This document shows positions 16,651 through 25,062 of a stretch of DNA of 30,254 bases, piece by piece. The stretch's first letter is position 1. Every line of letters starts with the position of its first letter. A program made the translations under genes and the position numbers. The stretch is from positions 29,417 to 59,670 of the forward strand of contig JAAVAA010000002.1 of NCBI GenBank assembly GCA_014804285.1, read 5' to 3'. A model generated the notes under the pieces. That model saw only the letters and a list, made by a program, of their open reading frames with translations, ran no database searches and had not been told where the DNA came from. Origin of the DNA: Lachnospiraceae bacterium. GTDB lineage: Bacteria; Bacillota; Clostridia; Lachnospirales; Lachnospiraceae.

Positions 16651-18201
16651 TTACTTGTTAAAACTTACAATTCTTGTTGCCGTATGTTCCATAAACATTT
16701 TATCATGTTCTACCAGAATCATGGTAGGCTTCATTTTTAAAATTAATTCTTCAAGCTGCATTCTGGAAAATACATCAATGAAATTCAAAGGCTCATCCCA
16801 AATATAAATATGTGCTTTTCTGCAAAGACTTGCAGCGAGCAGCACCTTCTTTTTCTGTCCGCCGCTATAATCTTCGATTCGTTTTTCAAATTGGATTCTG
16901 GAAAAATCCAGTTTTCTCAAAAGCGCCATAAACAGAGTAAGATCAAGTTCATTCTCCTGTGCATATTCCTGAATCGTTCCTTGCAGCATAGAAGTGTCCT
17001 GCGCGCAATAAGAGATGATCATGCCGTTTGGCAGCTCAATTTTTCCATTGGACAAGACCGGAAGCTGCGCGAATAAACTTTGGCTGCTTTCTCTCTGCTG
17101 CCTGTGCTGATTTAAAATCGCCTTGATCACACTGGATTTTCCGCATCCATTTCTTCCCTGAAAAAAGATACGCTCTCCCTGCCTTACTTCCAGACTAAAG
17201 TGCTCCAACACTGCCTTATTCTGGTTATCAACGCAATAAGTCAATGTTACATCGTCCATTACTATTAGTTTTTCTTTATAATGTACAAGAGGAAAAAGCT
17301 TTAAATCATCTACCTTCTCCAGATTTTTTAGTAACTGTGACTTTTCTTCAATCTCTCTGTCTTGTCTGCGCTCTAAGTTTTTTCGGCGCATTTGCATTCG
17401 CCGGGATTTCTCACCTACATAAGCTCTCCTGTCTATACTTTTCTCAATTTTATCGGACTTAATCCCGATTTTGGAAGCTTCTACTTTATCTGCCCATTGA
17501 CTGGTCCTCCTTGCCGATTCCGTAAGCCTTCGGATATCTTTTTTTAATCTCTCATTTTCTGCAAGCTCATAGGCATCCTGTCTTTGTTTATTCTCCCACC
17601 AGGAACTGAAATTTCCCTGCTGAATCTCAATATCTGCCTTATTTATTACCAATACATGATCTACGCAGCTATCCATAAAGGTTCTGTCATGGGATACTAA
17701 AATAAAACCTTTTTTCTTGTTCAAATATCTTGCAAGGATCTCTCTGGATTCCATGTCCAAATGATTTGTAGGCTCATCAATCAGTAGAAAATGACCTTCC
17801 TCCGAAAACAAAAGCGCTAACAAAACTTTCGTCTGTTCCCCATTACTCAATGTAGAAAACGGACGATAAAATACTTCCGCATCCACTTTCAGATCATCAA
17901 GCTCCCTGCATATTTTCCACAACTCATATTCCGGATCGATCTCTTCAATGACATCAATTGTATTTTTCTCCTTATCCCTGATCTCAAATGGGAAATAATC
18001 AAATTTGACAGAACTTTTTATGGTTCCCTTATATTCATATTGTCCCATTAAGAGCTTTAAAAATGTTGTTTTCCCCTTTCCATTTCTTGCTATAAAACCC
18101 AATTTCCAATCGGTATCTATTTGAAAAGATACATTTTCAAAAATATTATCATAGCTTCCTTCATAGTAAAAGGTTAATTGATTAATACTGATCTGTGACA
18201 T
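16651..18201 (-). CDS. Lsa/CplR-like ABC-F ribosome-protection ATPase
   Basis: A 516-residue protein with two ABC ATPase domains and no membrane segment. The N-terminus (ISINQLTFYYEGSYDNIFENV) is that of Lsa/CplR-type antibiotic-resistance ABC-F proteins, which free ribosomes from lincosamides, streptogramin A and pleuromutilins. Walker A1 is ARNGKGKT (38-45), followed by LSNGEQ and LLIDEPTNHLD. The interdomain linker has RRTSQWADKVEASK, and the second domain has GRNGCGKSS, YSGGQKKK and WDEPLNFID. The first Gly of Walker A1 is Ala, which is unusual. The start at 18201 has GGAGG 7 bases upstream. A promoter, leader peptide and terminator precede it, as expected for drug-induced attenuation. 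Actual resistance is inferred from the family, not shown. Confidence 0.85.
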   Translation of the reverse strand: MSQISINQLTFYYEGSYDNIFENVSFQIDTDWKLGFIARNGKGKTTFLKLLMGQYEYKGTIKSSVKFDYFPFEIRDKEKNTIDVIEEIDPEYELWKICRELDDLKVDAEVFYRPFSTLSNGEQTKVLLALLFSEEGHFLLIDEPTNHLDMESREILARYLNKKKGFILVSHDRTFMDSCVDHVLVINKADIEIQQGNFSSWWENKQRQDAYELAENERLKKDIRRLTESARRTSQWADKVEASKIGIKSDKIEKSIDRRAYVGEKSRRMQMRRKNLERRQDREIEEKSQLLKNLEKVDDLKLFPLVHYKEKLIVMDDVTLTYCVDNQNKAVLEHFSLEVRQGERIFFQGRNGCGKSSVIKAILNQHRQQRESSQSLFAQLPVLSNGKIELPNGMIISYCAQDTSMLQGTIQEYAQENELDLTLFMALLRKLDFSRIQFEKRIEDYSGGQKKKVLLAASLCRKAHIYIWDEPLNFIDVFSRMQLEELILKMKPTMILVEHDKMFMEHTATRIVSFNK

Positions 18202-18230
18202 ATGCATTCCTCCAATCTGTCCAAAAATAC

Positions 18231-18258
18231 AAAAAGGTGCAGAAGAATCCTCTGCACC
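18231..18258 (-). terminator. attenuator terminator upstream of the ABC-F gene
   Basis: On the minus strand GGTGCAGA (18251-18258), a 7-base loop and TCTGCACC (18236-18243) form a perfect 8-bp stem followed directly by TTTTT (18231-18235) and another T-run. This is an intrinsic terminator about 30 bases before the ABC-F start and after a leader peptide, so it should stop transcription unless antitermination occurs. Confidence 0.85.
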
Positions 18259-18362
18259 AAAACAAACAATACACCACAAATCAGGTATAAAAATATATAC
18301 AATTATTGATAAAATGACAAACAGCGTCAGATGTCTTCTTCTACACATAACCTATGAAATTG

Positions 18363-18386
18363 TTATCTGATAGAAAAAATATACAT
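18363..18386 (-). CDS. 7-residue leader peptide MYIFSIR
   Basis: An ATG at 18386 with AAAGGAG 8 bases upstream opens seven codons, MYIFSIR, and then TAA. It lies between the promoter and the attenuator of the ABC-F gene, as in other antibiotic-inducible ABC-F and erm leaders. A drug-stalled ribosome here would change folding downstream. GTGCAGA overlapping the leader start (18386-18392) repeats the 5' arm of the terminator stem and could pair with its 3' arm. Confidence 0.65.
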   Translation of the reverse strand: MYIFSIR

Positions 18387-18417
18387 CTGCACATCTCCTT
18401 TACTGTTTTCTATGATT

Positions 18418-18446
18418 AAATTATCAAATAAAATCCTAATTGTCAA
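18418..18446 (-). promoter_or_regulatory. promoter of the ABC-F leader transcript
   Basis: A perfect TTGACA (18441-18446), a 17-base spacer and TAATTT (18418-18423) on the minus strand precede the leader peptide by about 30 bases. The promoter sits immediately after the stop of the GGDEF gene, so the ABC-F gene is an independent unit. Confidence 0.75.
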
Positions 18447-18449
18447 TGA

Positions 18450-19321
18450 CTAAAATACAATCTGGTCTCTGCCGTTTTCTTTTCCAATATATAACTTTTC
18501 ATCAGCTTCCTTAATGGTAGCCTTAAGACCATTGATAAAATCATATTCCGCAAGACCAAAAGTCATGGCTATTCTAAAGTCAGTCTCTTCTGCATGAAAT
18601 TGCAGTTCTTTTATATCACTGCGGATTTTTTCCAGTTTTGCACGGGCATCATCTCCATTACATGCCGGAAATAATAATAAAAATTCTTCTCCGCCCCATC
18701 TGGCGGCAAAATTTCCCTTCTCGATCTCTTTTTGAAATATCTCAGAAATCTTCACAAGTACCTCATCACCAACATCATGTCCATATTGATCATTTACTTT
18801 CTTAAAAAAATCAATATCGCGGATACATAAGCTAAATCCCATATTACCTACCGATTTATGAGATAATTCTTCCATGTATTCCATGGCCTTTCTTCGATTA
18901 TATAGTCCGGTAAGTATATCTGTATTAGCCTGTATCATCAAACGATTATTATATTCCACAAGCTTTCCTTCCAGCTTTTGTGTATCTTTACTGAAAATGA
19001 ATGCAATAACCGAAATACACCAGAAAATAGTTACTGAATTAATACACTGAAAACCACTTTCTACTATATCAGTTAATTGTATTTCTGACACTCTGGAATG
19101 ATAAATAAGAAAGAGGAGCATACGAAAAGCACACAAAAAGACTGCAACCGCTATTTTTCCTGCATAATGCTTATAAGTGGAGAAACCAGAATTCTGATTA
19201 CAACAACCAACTTTTTCGATTCATTTTCGGCCATCGTATCTTTACCGATAAAATCTTTGATTTTGTTTAATAACCCTGGTTTGTCCAAATCTATACCCGC
19301 CTGTTTAATGTTTTTTATCAT
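18450..19321 (-). pseudogene. disrupted GGDEF diguanylate cyclase gene
   Basis: The C-terminal GGDEF domain is intact: DILTGLYNRR, then RDIDFFKKVNDQYGHDVGDE, then RWGGEEF with the GGEEF active site. It should be able to make cyclic di-GMP. One or two membrane helices and a short coiled linker precede it. The upstream part is broken: ATG at 19321 opens MIKNIKQAGIDLDKPG and stops at 19151, while the reading frame leading to the membrane segment continues one frame over. The only starts for the GGDEF frame alone are weak ones such as TTG at 19136. The N-terminal sensor is also shorter than usual, so an internal deletion is likely. A sequencing indel is the alternative. Confidence 0.65.
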
Positions 19322-19398
19322 AATTAAAAATGTTCTATGAAAAAGTATACTCTTTTATCATCTGAATTGCAATTAAAAAGAATTTCTTTAATTAGTGA

Positions 19399-19755
19399 GT
19401 ACATGCGATTTTTCCCATACTTCAAGGCATTGATTGGAAAAGTCCCGGAGATTTTGGAAATGTCCGGGGCATTTTTACTCCCAACTGGTGGTATACAAAC
19501 TGGAATCAATACGGCCTATTGAAGGTATTAGTCATAAATGAAAGGGGAACCTTTATAGACGGACTTCAAATATCTGATGTCTCAATAAATAAATTTTCTC
19601 TCGACTATCACAGTACGATCAAATTAAAACTAGAAGTAGAGGAAGAAGCAGAGCATGTTGGCGGACTGACTATTTTTGGCAGAGGATTTGGGAATTATAA
19701 TCAGGATATTGACATTCATATGAATTATAGCCCTATCATCAATTTTACAAGCTAA
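19399..19755 (+). pseudogene. 3' remnant of a truncated gene
   Basis: From just after two stops (19393-19398) one frame reads 118 residues to 19755 with no good start codon. It contains ILQGIDWKSPGDFGNVRG, an aromatic FTPNWWYTNWNQYG block, then EHVGGLTIFGRGFGNYNQDI. The block looks like the conserved C-terminal part of a larger Firmicutes protein, possibly a regulator, but I cannot name the family. The missing N-terminus suggests deletion. An ATG at 19519 could give 78 residues but has no convincing ribosome binding site. It lies between the broken GGDEF gene and the importer operon. Confidence 0.5.
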
Positions 19756-19769
19756 TACAAGAAATATCC

Positions 19770-19810
19770 CATTTTTCCCTTGCCATTTACATAATGACAA
19801 GGGAAAAATG
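19770..19810. terminator. near-perfect hairpin after the importer operon
   Basis: CATTTTTCCCTTG (19770-19782) is matched exactly by its complement at 19798-19810. After one mismatched base, CATT and AATG continue the stem to a 5-base loop. It lies 11 bases past the end of the last importer gene and also behind the plus-strand remnant, so it probably ends transcription from both sides. It is not a textbook intrinsic terminator because A-runs, not T-runs, follow the GC part of the stem. Confidence 0.55.
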
Positions 19811-19821
19811 TTATACTAATT

Positions 19822-20841
19822 TTAAGCTTTCTTACTTTCTTTAACCTTAGCAAATACGGCCTGCAGAAGAATAAAGAAACATAACAGAATAGCTGTAATA
19901 ATATTCGCCCACGAACTCACCAGCTTACCATTTGATTTAACCAAAGTCGAAATTGTACCATTAATGAGCACGCCAACTAAAGAACCAAGAACGTTACCTA
20001 CTCCACCGGTCAGAAGTGTTCCACCGATAACTGAGGAAGAAATTGCGTCCATCTCCAACCCTGCAGCTTGGGTCGTTGTGCCACACATAGTATTTAAACA
20101 ATAACAGATACCGCCGATAGAAGTCAGAAAGCTACATAATATATAAGTAAATAATTTTGTCTTTCGGACATTCAGCCCCATCAATGCTGCTGATACCTGA
20201 TTTCCTCCCACTGCATAAATGCTTCTTCCGAATTTTGTATATTTCAGCATCAAATAAACAAGTACTACAACGATAAGTGCCACGATAACCGTTGGCCGCA
20301 CAAAGGGAACCTGATAAATTCCCTTTTTGTTTTCATATCCTCCAAAGGGAATGTTAATCTTCATATTTGAAATTGCCGTAAATAATTTATCCGAAACAAT
20401 ACTAACCTGATCTTTACAGATTACTGCTGTCATACCTCTGGCAAAAAACATTCCTGCCATAGTCACAATAAACGGCTGAATCTCCAAATAAGCCACACAG
20501 TATCCCTGCACCGCCCCAAATAAGATACCTATAACCAGTATAATTAATATCAGAATCGGGCTTTTTATCCCCCAATTTTCTATTCCAACTGCCAAAAACA
20601 TACAATCCATAGCAATCAGAGATCCAACTGAAATATCGATACCTCCAGTCAGCATTACACAGGTCATACCACTTGCAACGGCGATTAGTCCCGCATTATT
20701 AATCAGTACGTTTAAAAAAGTTTGGAAGTGCGTAAATCCTTTATCTGCATAAATAACACACCCGCCTAAATACATAACAACAAATAGGACTACTGTAATA
20801 GCCAATAAAATATTATTGCCTCCAAGTTTTAATTTTTTCAT
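19822..20841 (-). CDS. yjfF: galactofuranose-type ABC importer permease (YjfF-like)
   Basis: A 339-residue polytopic membrane protein of the RbsC/AraH/YjfF permease family. It has about eight to ten hydrophobic segments, GGIDISVGSLIAMD near residues 66-79, and SSSVIGGTLLTGGVGNV in the C-terminal half. It should form the membrane channel as a heterodimer with the preceding permease. It starts 2 bases after the previous gene ends and is the last gene of the operon. Choice of YjfF rather than YtfT rests on gene order and the second-permease position; the sugar is inferred from the binding protein. Confidence 0.8.
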   Translation of the reverse strand: MKKLKLGGNNILLAITVVLFVVMYLGGCVIYADKGFTHFQTFLNVLINNAGLIAVASGMTCVMLTGGIDISVGSLIAMDCMFLAVGIENWGIKSPILILIILVIGILFGAVQGYCVAYLEIQPFIVTMAGMFFARGMTAVICKDQVSIVSDKLFTAISNMKINIPFGGYENKKGIYQVPFVRPTVIVALIVVVLVYLMLKYTKFGRSIYAVGGNQVSAALMGLNVRKTKLFTYILCSFLTSIGGICYCLNTMCGTTTQAAGLEMDAISSSVIGGTLLTGGVGNVLGSLVGVLINGTISTLVKSNGKLVSSWANIITAILLCFFILLQAVFAKVKESKKA

Positions 20842-20843
20842 AC

Positions 20844-21905
20844 TTATGCCGCCTCCTTTGCTGCTACTTTTTTAGCGGACAGTTTTTTGAAGTAAGCCTT
20901 CACCGCTTCTGACTGGATTACTACAATCAGGATAACCACAATAGCCTTGAATACTGGTGCCTGTGCAGAAGAAACACCCAAAGCATATAAAGTCGTAGTA
21001 ATTGCCTGAATCGTGTAAGCGCCTATAATGGAACCGGCAAGATTAAACTTACCGCCGCCAAGGCTGTTTCCGCCAAGCGCCACTGCAAGGATAGCATCCA
21101 ACTCCATATTTAATCCAATATTATTTGTATCTGCAGAATAAATCCTACATGTAGCTACCAGACCGGCAATACCTGCACACAGACCACAAATTACATAGCA
21201 TAACAGAATAATTTTTGCAGAATTAAAACCGGAAATTCTAGAAGCTTTTTTATTAATTCCAACACTTTGAATATAAGTTCCGAGTGCCGTCTTTTTCAAT
21301 ACAATTGTAGCTATGGCAATACAGATTGCTGCAATGATAATGGGGGTCGGAATGATACCGCAGTATGCACCGAAAAACTGAAAAGAAGGCACACGTACAT
21401 ATACAATATTGCTGTTACATAACAAAAGACCTATCGCTCTACCTGCAGACCACAAAATCAAAGTAGCGACCATAGGCTGAATATTCATATATGCTACTAG
21501 AAATCCATTAAACAAACCACATACACAAGCAATCGCAATACCTGCCAGCATTCCCAGCCAAAGCGGTGTAGCATAAGTATCTACATTTGTTACGCCATAA
21601 CCGGCCAACAACATACAGCACAAACCGCCAGACAAACTCATTACAGAACCTACCGAAATATCTGTACCAGCAGAAGCAGATACCACTAACGTCATACCAA
21701 TTGCCAAAATCGCAACTTCACTGCCACGGTTCAGCACATCGATCAAACGTCCATATAAAATACCATTGTTAATACTGATTGAAAAAAAACTAAATGGAGC
21801 ATTTCCGCTTATAATATCATAAACCACATTAATCATCATTACGAGGAGCATACTAAAAATCGGCAGGAAAAGCTTCATTTTTGTTATTTTTTTAATTTTA
21901 TCCAT
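20844..21905 (-). CDS. ytfT: galactofuranose-type ABC importer permease (YtfT-like)
   Basis: A 353-residue membrane protein of the ribose/galactofuranose permease family. An N-terminal membrane helix is followed by a TLVVSASAGTDISVGSVMSL motif and a C-terminal ILAVALGGNSLGGGKFNLAGS loop typical of this class. It pairs with the next permease. Its ATG shares one base with the stop of the ATPase gene (TAATG), so translation is coupled. Paralogous permeases for ribose or xylose look alike, so the sugar specificity depends on the binding protein. Confidence 0.82.
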   Translation of the reverse strand: MDKIKKITKMKLFLPIFSMLLVMMINVVYDIISGNAPFSFFSISINNGILYGRLIDVLNRGSEVAILAIGMTLVVSASAGTDISVGSVMSLSGGLCCMLLAGYGVTNVDTYATPLWLGMLAGIAIACVCGLFNGFLVAYMNIQPMVATLILWSAGRAIGLLLCNSNIVYVRVPSFQFFGAYCGIIPTPIIIAAICIAIATIVLKKTALGTYIQSVGINKKASRISGFNSAKIILLCYVICGLCAGIAGLVATCRIYSADTNNIGLNMELDAILAVALGGNSLGGGKFNLAGSIIGAYTIQAITTTLYALGVSSAQAPVFKAIVVILIVVIQSEAVKAYFKKLSAKKVAAKEAA

Positions 21906-23422
21906 TATTTTCCACCCCCTGCGATTGCTTTCATAACACCTTCCTGAGTTAATTCTTCTCCGCTGATTTCCCCAACTTTAGCTCCATCCCTAAGTACTGC
22001 CATTCGATTACAAGTTCTAAGCATCTCTTCAATTTCCGAAGAAATAAACATGATGCTTTTTCCTTCATCTGCAAGCTTAAGTACCAATTTCTGAATTTCC
22101 GTCTTTGTCCCGATATCAATACCGCGGGTAGGCTCATCCAAAATCAGAAAATCCGGATCAGTTGCAAGCCATCTTGCCAAAATAGCCTTCTGCTGATTTC
22201 CACCGGAAAGCTGCTTAATTAATGTCTCCCTGCTTGCTGTTTTAATCTGTAATAGTTCAATGAACTTATCCGCGATTTCAATCTGTTTTGACATTGGGAT
22301 CTTTTTGAAAATACCCTGTTTTGCCTGCATAGCAAGAATAATATTTTCACGCACGGATAAATCTCCGATGATTCCTTCTGCCTTTCTGTCATCCGGCAGT
22401 AATCCCATACCAAGATTCATGGCATCAATTGGATTTTTGATTGACACTTCCTGCCCTTTTACTTTCAGAGTACCGGTCTGCGCCCGGTCTGCGCCGTAAA
22501 TTGCACGAGCCAGCTCGCTTCGACCGCTTCCCAAAAGTCCTGTTAGTCCGATAACCTCTCCTTTATGTATTTCCATGTCAAATGGTTTAATCGTTCCGGC
22601 ATGACTTAAGCCTTTTGCATCGATAACAAGAGGTTCTTTAGATTTATCACCGCTACCCTCCTGCTTGATACTGGCAAGATCATCAAAATCTTTCCCCATC
22701 ATGGCCGCAACCAGTTTCACGCGAGGCAGTTCTTCTATGCTATATTCTCCTACCAATGTTCCGTTTCTAAGAACCGTAATGCCATCACAAACTTCATAAA
22801 CCTGTTCCAAAAAGTGAGTTACGAAAATAATGCCAACTCCTTTTTCCCGAAGCCTTCTCATCATAACGAAAAGCTTTGCCACCTCATTATCGTCCAACGA
22901 AGAAGTAGGTTCATCCAAAATCAATACCTTGCAGTCCATATCCACTGCACGAGCAATTGCAATCATCTGTTGAAGCGCCAGAGAATATTCCTCTAGATTA
23001 TGTGTTACCTCAATATCCAAATCTAGATCTTTCATCAGATTTTCCGCCATCTCGTTCATTTTTTTTCTATTTACGGTGCCTATTTTCGTCATAGGTTCTC
23101 TACCAATGAACAGATTTTCCGCTACGGAAAGATTTGGACATAGGTTTACCTCCTGATAAACCGTGGAAATCCCTTTGCGCTGGGCATCTAGGGTATCTTT
23201 GTTTACGATTGGACCGTCAATGCCATCTAAATAAATTTCTCCAGCTTCAAATTTATTTACCCCGGTAAGACATTTAATCAGTGTAGATTTCCCTGCGCCA
23301 TTTTCTCCCATGAGTGCGCGTATCTCTCCTTTTTTCAGATTGAAATCCACATTTTCCAACGCTTTTACACCGGGGAAGGTCATACAGATTCCTTTCATAC
23401 TTAAAACAACATTATTTTCCAT
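21905..23422 (-). CDS. ytfR: sugar ABC importer ATPase (YtfR-like, two ATPase domains)
   Basis: A 505-residue tandem ABC ATPase of the MglA/RbsA/YtfR type. Domain 1 has Walker A GENGAGKST (39-47), the degenerate signature SLALQQ (147-152) and Walker B VLILDEPTSSLD (166-177). Domain 2 has the altered Walker A LLGSGRSE (296-303), a normal LSGGNQQK and FLILDEPTRGID. One strong and one weak ATP site is usual in this family. It powers uptake through the two permeases that follow. The start has AAAGGAG 8 bases upstream. A hairpin-terminator separates it from the binding-protein gene, which should lower its expression relative to that gene. Confidence 0.88.
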   Translation of the reverse strand: MENNVVLSMKGICMTFPGVKALENVDFNLKKGEIRALMGENGAGKSTLIKCLTGVNKFEAGEIYLDGIDGPIVNKDTLDAQRKGISTVYQEVNLCPNLSVAENLFIGREPMTKIGTVNRKKMNEMAENLMKDLDLDIEVTHNLEEYSLALQQMIAIARAVDMDCKVLILDEPTSSLDDNEVAKLFVMMRRLREKGVGIIFVTHFLEQVYEVCDGITVLRNGTLVGEYSIEELPRVKLVAAMMGKDFDDLASIKQEGSGDKSKEPLVIDAKGLSHAGTIKPFDMEIHKGEVIGLTGLLGSGRSELARAIYGADRAQTGTLKVKGQEVSIKNPIDAMNLGMGLLPDDRKAEGIIGDLSVRENIILAMQAKQGIFKKIPMSKQIEIADKFIELLQIKTASRETLIKQLSGGNQQKAILARWLATDPDFLILDEPTRGIDIGTKTEIQKLVLKLADEGKSIMFISSEIEEMLRTCNRMAVLRDGAKVGEISGEELTQEGVMKAIAGGGK

Positions 23423-23473
23423 GCAGACATCTCCTTTCAGAGTTTTTCTTCCCGGGTAATTATTATATTCAAC

Positions 23474-23526
23474 AAAAAAAGTAAGAGGGGAAAACCCAGT
23501 TTTCCCCGGGATTTCTCCCCTCTTAC
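23474..23526 (-). terminator. partial terminator between binding protein and ATPase genes
   Basis: On the minus strand the arms at 23517-23526 and 23481-23490 (GTAAGAGGGG/CCCCTCTTAC) form a 10-bp stem followed by seven Ts (23474-23480). A second, mutually exclusive 9-bp hairpin, 23487-23495 with 23499-23507, shares the GGGG run. Such a site after a binding-protein gene usually protects that mRNA and limits read-through into the transporter genes. Confidence 0.8.
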
Positions 23527-23583
23527 AATTCTACTTATTATGATTCTTCTTAATATAGAGCATATATTATGCTCATTTTGTTA

Positions 23584-24627
23584 TTAATAAGCACGGCCAT
23601 CCAATACTTCCTGACTCATAGTTACTGCATAACTGCTTGTAATGCCCGGAGATACGAAAGCTTCATCTTCAACCAATGTCCATGCATCTACTGCTTCTCC
23701 TGCCTGCAGCTTCTTAATAACGCCTTCTGCAAAACCAGCCTGAAGAGGATTACACTCTACGTTGCAGACAATTTTTCCATCCAGTGTATACTGAAGTCCG
23801 TCATGTGTTGCATCGAAAGAAATGATAATTACATCGCCGTCAACACCATACGTAATACCTGCCGCATCCATTGCATCCATTGCACCGTATGCTTCGTTAT
23901 CATTTTGACATACTACTACGTTAAAATCGCTATAGGATTTAATAAAGGATTCCATAACTTCCTGACCGCCTGCCTGTGTAAAGTCACCGGACTGTGAATC
24001 AAGAACTGTCCAGTTGGAATTCTTTGCTACGATATTGTTAAATCCTTCTGTACGCCCTAGTGTTGCAGATGCTCCAACAGATCCTTCAATCACAAGAATA
24101 TTTGCATCTTTGCCATCTAAATATTCAGCAAGCCAATTACCTGCTGCCTCACCTTCTGATATCATGTCACAGCCAAGAGCTGTTGTATACAAAGAAGCAT
24201 CAGCATCCACTGCACGGTCTACGATAAGCACCGGGATACCTGCATCTTTTGCTTCCTGAAGAACTGTATCCCAGCCTGCAGATTGAATCGGAGCAATAAC
24301 GATGTAATCCAATTCCTGTTCAATAAATCCTCGAACTGTCTCAATCTGAACTGCATGGTCGTTATCACAATCTACAAATGATAATTCATAACCATTTGCT
24401 TTGCTGAAAGTATCCTGATAGTTCTTTGTGTTAGCTGCACGCCAGTCTGATTCGTGGCCAACCTGTGCAAAACCTACACTAATGGTATCTCCTCCTGCGG
24501 CAGGCGCTTCCTCCTGAGTTTGTGCGGGCTCCTGATTTGCTGCAGGTGTGTCTCCCTTGCCTCCGCATGCAGTCAGACTAAAAACAGTCAATGCAGCAAC
24601 TAACGATAACGCAATTTTTTTCTTCAT
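23584..24627 (-). CDS. ytfQ: galactofuranose-type sugar-binding lipoprotein (YtfQ-like)
   Basis: A 347-residue exported binding protein. The signal peptide ends in lipobox LTAC with Cys21, followed by a low-complexity Gln/Ala/Pro/Glu linker and a periplasmic-binding-protein type 1 fold. The SVGFAQVGHESDWRAA start, IETVRGFIEQELDYIVIAP and GWDTVLQEAKDAGIP are close to YtfQ, which binds galactofuranose. It would be tethered outside the membrane and hand sugar to the YtfT/YjfF pair. The start has GGGAGG 7 bases upstream. The gene is first in the operon and should be the most expressed. The exact sugar is not certain; other hexoses or furanoses are possible. Confidence 0.85.
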   Translation of the reverse strand: MKKKIALSLVAALTVFSLTACGGKGDTPAANQEPAQTQEEAPAAGGDTISVGFAQVGHESDWRAANTKNYQDTFSKANGYELSFVDCDNDHAVQIETVRGFIEQELDYIVIAPIQSAGWDTVLQEAKDAGIPVLIVDRAVDADASLYTTALGCDMISEGEAAGNWLAEYLDGKDANILVIEGSVGASATLGRTEGFNNIVAKNSNWTVLDSQSGDFTQAGGQEVMESFIKSYSDFNVVVCQNDNEAYGAMDAMDAAGITYGVDGDVIIISFDATHDGLQYTLDGKIVCNVECNPLQAGFAEGVIKKLQAGEAVDAWTLVEDEAFVSPGITSSYAVTMSQEVLDGRAY

Positions 24628-25062
24628 TGTTTTTCCTCCCTGATGAATAAATTTTTAATCGGAACACTTTCTGCGTCCGTAACTTCACTTTACGCTATCT
24701 ATATATTTAACTCAATCATTCTTTGTGCATTTTATATAACTTCGTATAACTAAACAATACAAATTTATATGAATTATGCGATTTTTAAATACCTATTTTA
24801 TATACTATGTTTGATATCCTATGATTTTTTATGATTTTTTTCGATTTCCTCGGATTTATATAAAATTTTTATATTTTTTCTTTCATTTACCTCTGTTAAA
24901 TATATAGTAAAGTGAATTTAAAAAAAGAAGAAAAATTAAATTTTTTATGATAGATACAGAAAAAAAAGAAATTTTTATCTCTTTGTATCTCTAATTTGAT
25001 ATGTTATTTTTATAATGTAATATGATATTATATCGTTCTCAACTTTAGAAAAGGAAACTTTT
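24628..25062. promoter_or_regulatory. divergent control region of importer and AraR-like repressor
   Basis: A 435-base, very AT-rich region between two diverging genes. On the plus strand TATAAT at about 25,010 is a possible -10 box for the repressor. No confident minus-strand promoter was found, as would fit an activator-dependent importer. An imperfect inverted repeat at 24736-24768 (ATAACTTCGTATA, 7-base spacer, then a 10-of-13 match to its complement) is the best operator candidate. Short ATGATTTTTT-type direct repeats occur near 24,820-24,840. No catabolite-repression site was seen. Confidence 0.5.

Noticed and set aside
18208..18348. N-terminal extension of the ABC-F protein
   Set aside because: The frame is open upstream, but it runs through the terminator hairpin and lacks similarity to ABC-F proteins. 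GGAGG fits the start at 18201.
24736..24748. Genuine loxP recombination site
   Set aside because: Only one arm is exact. The second arm has three mismatches and the spacer is 7 rather than 8 bases, and no Cre-like recombinase gene is in the window.
24820..24860. CRISPR-like or tandem repeat (ATGATTTTTT units)
   Set aside because: Only two or three imperfect short units of simple AT-rich sequence, with no spacers.
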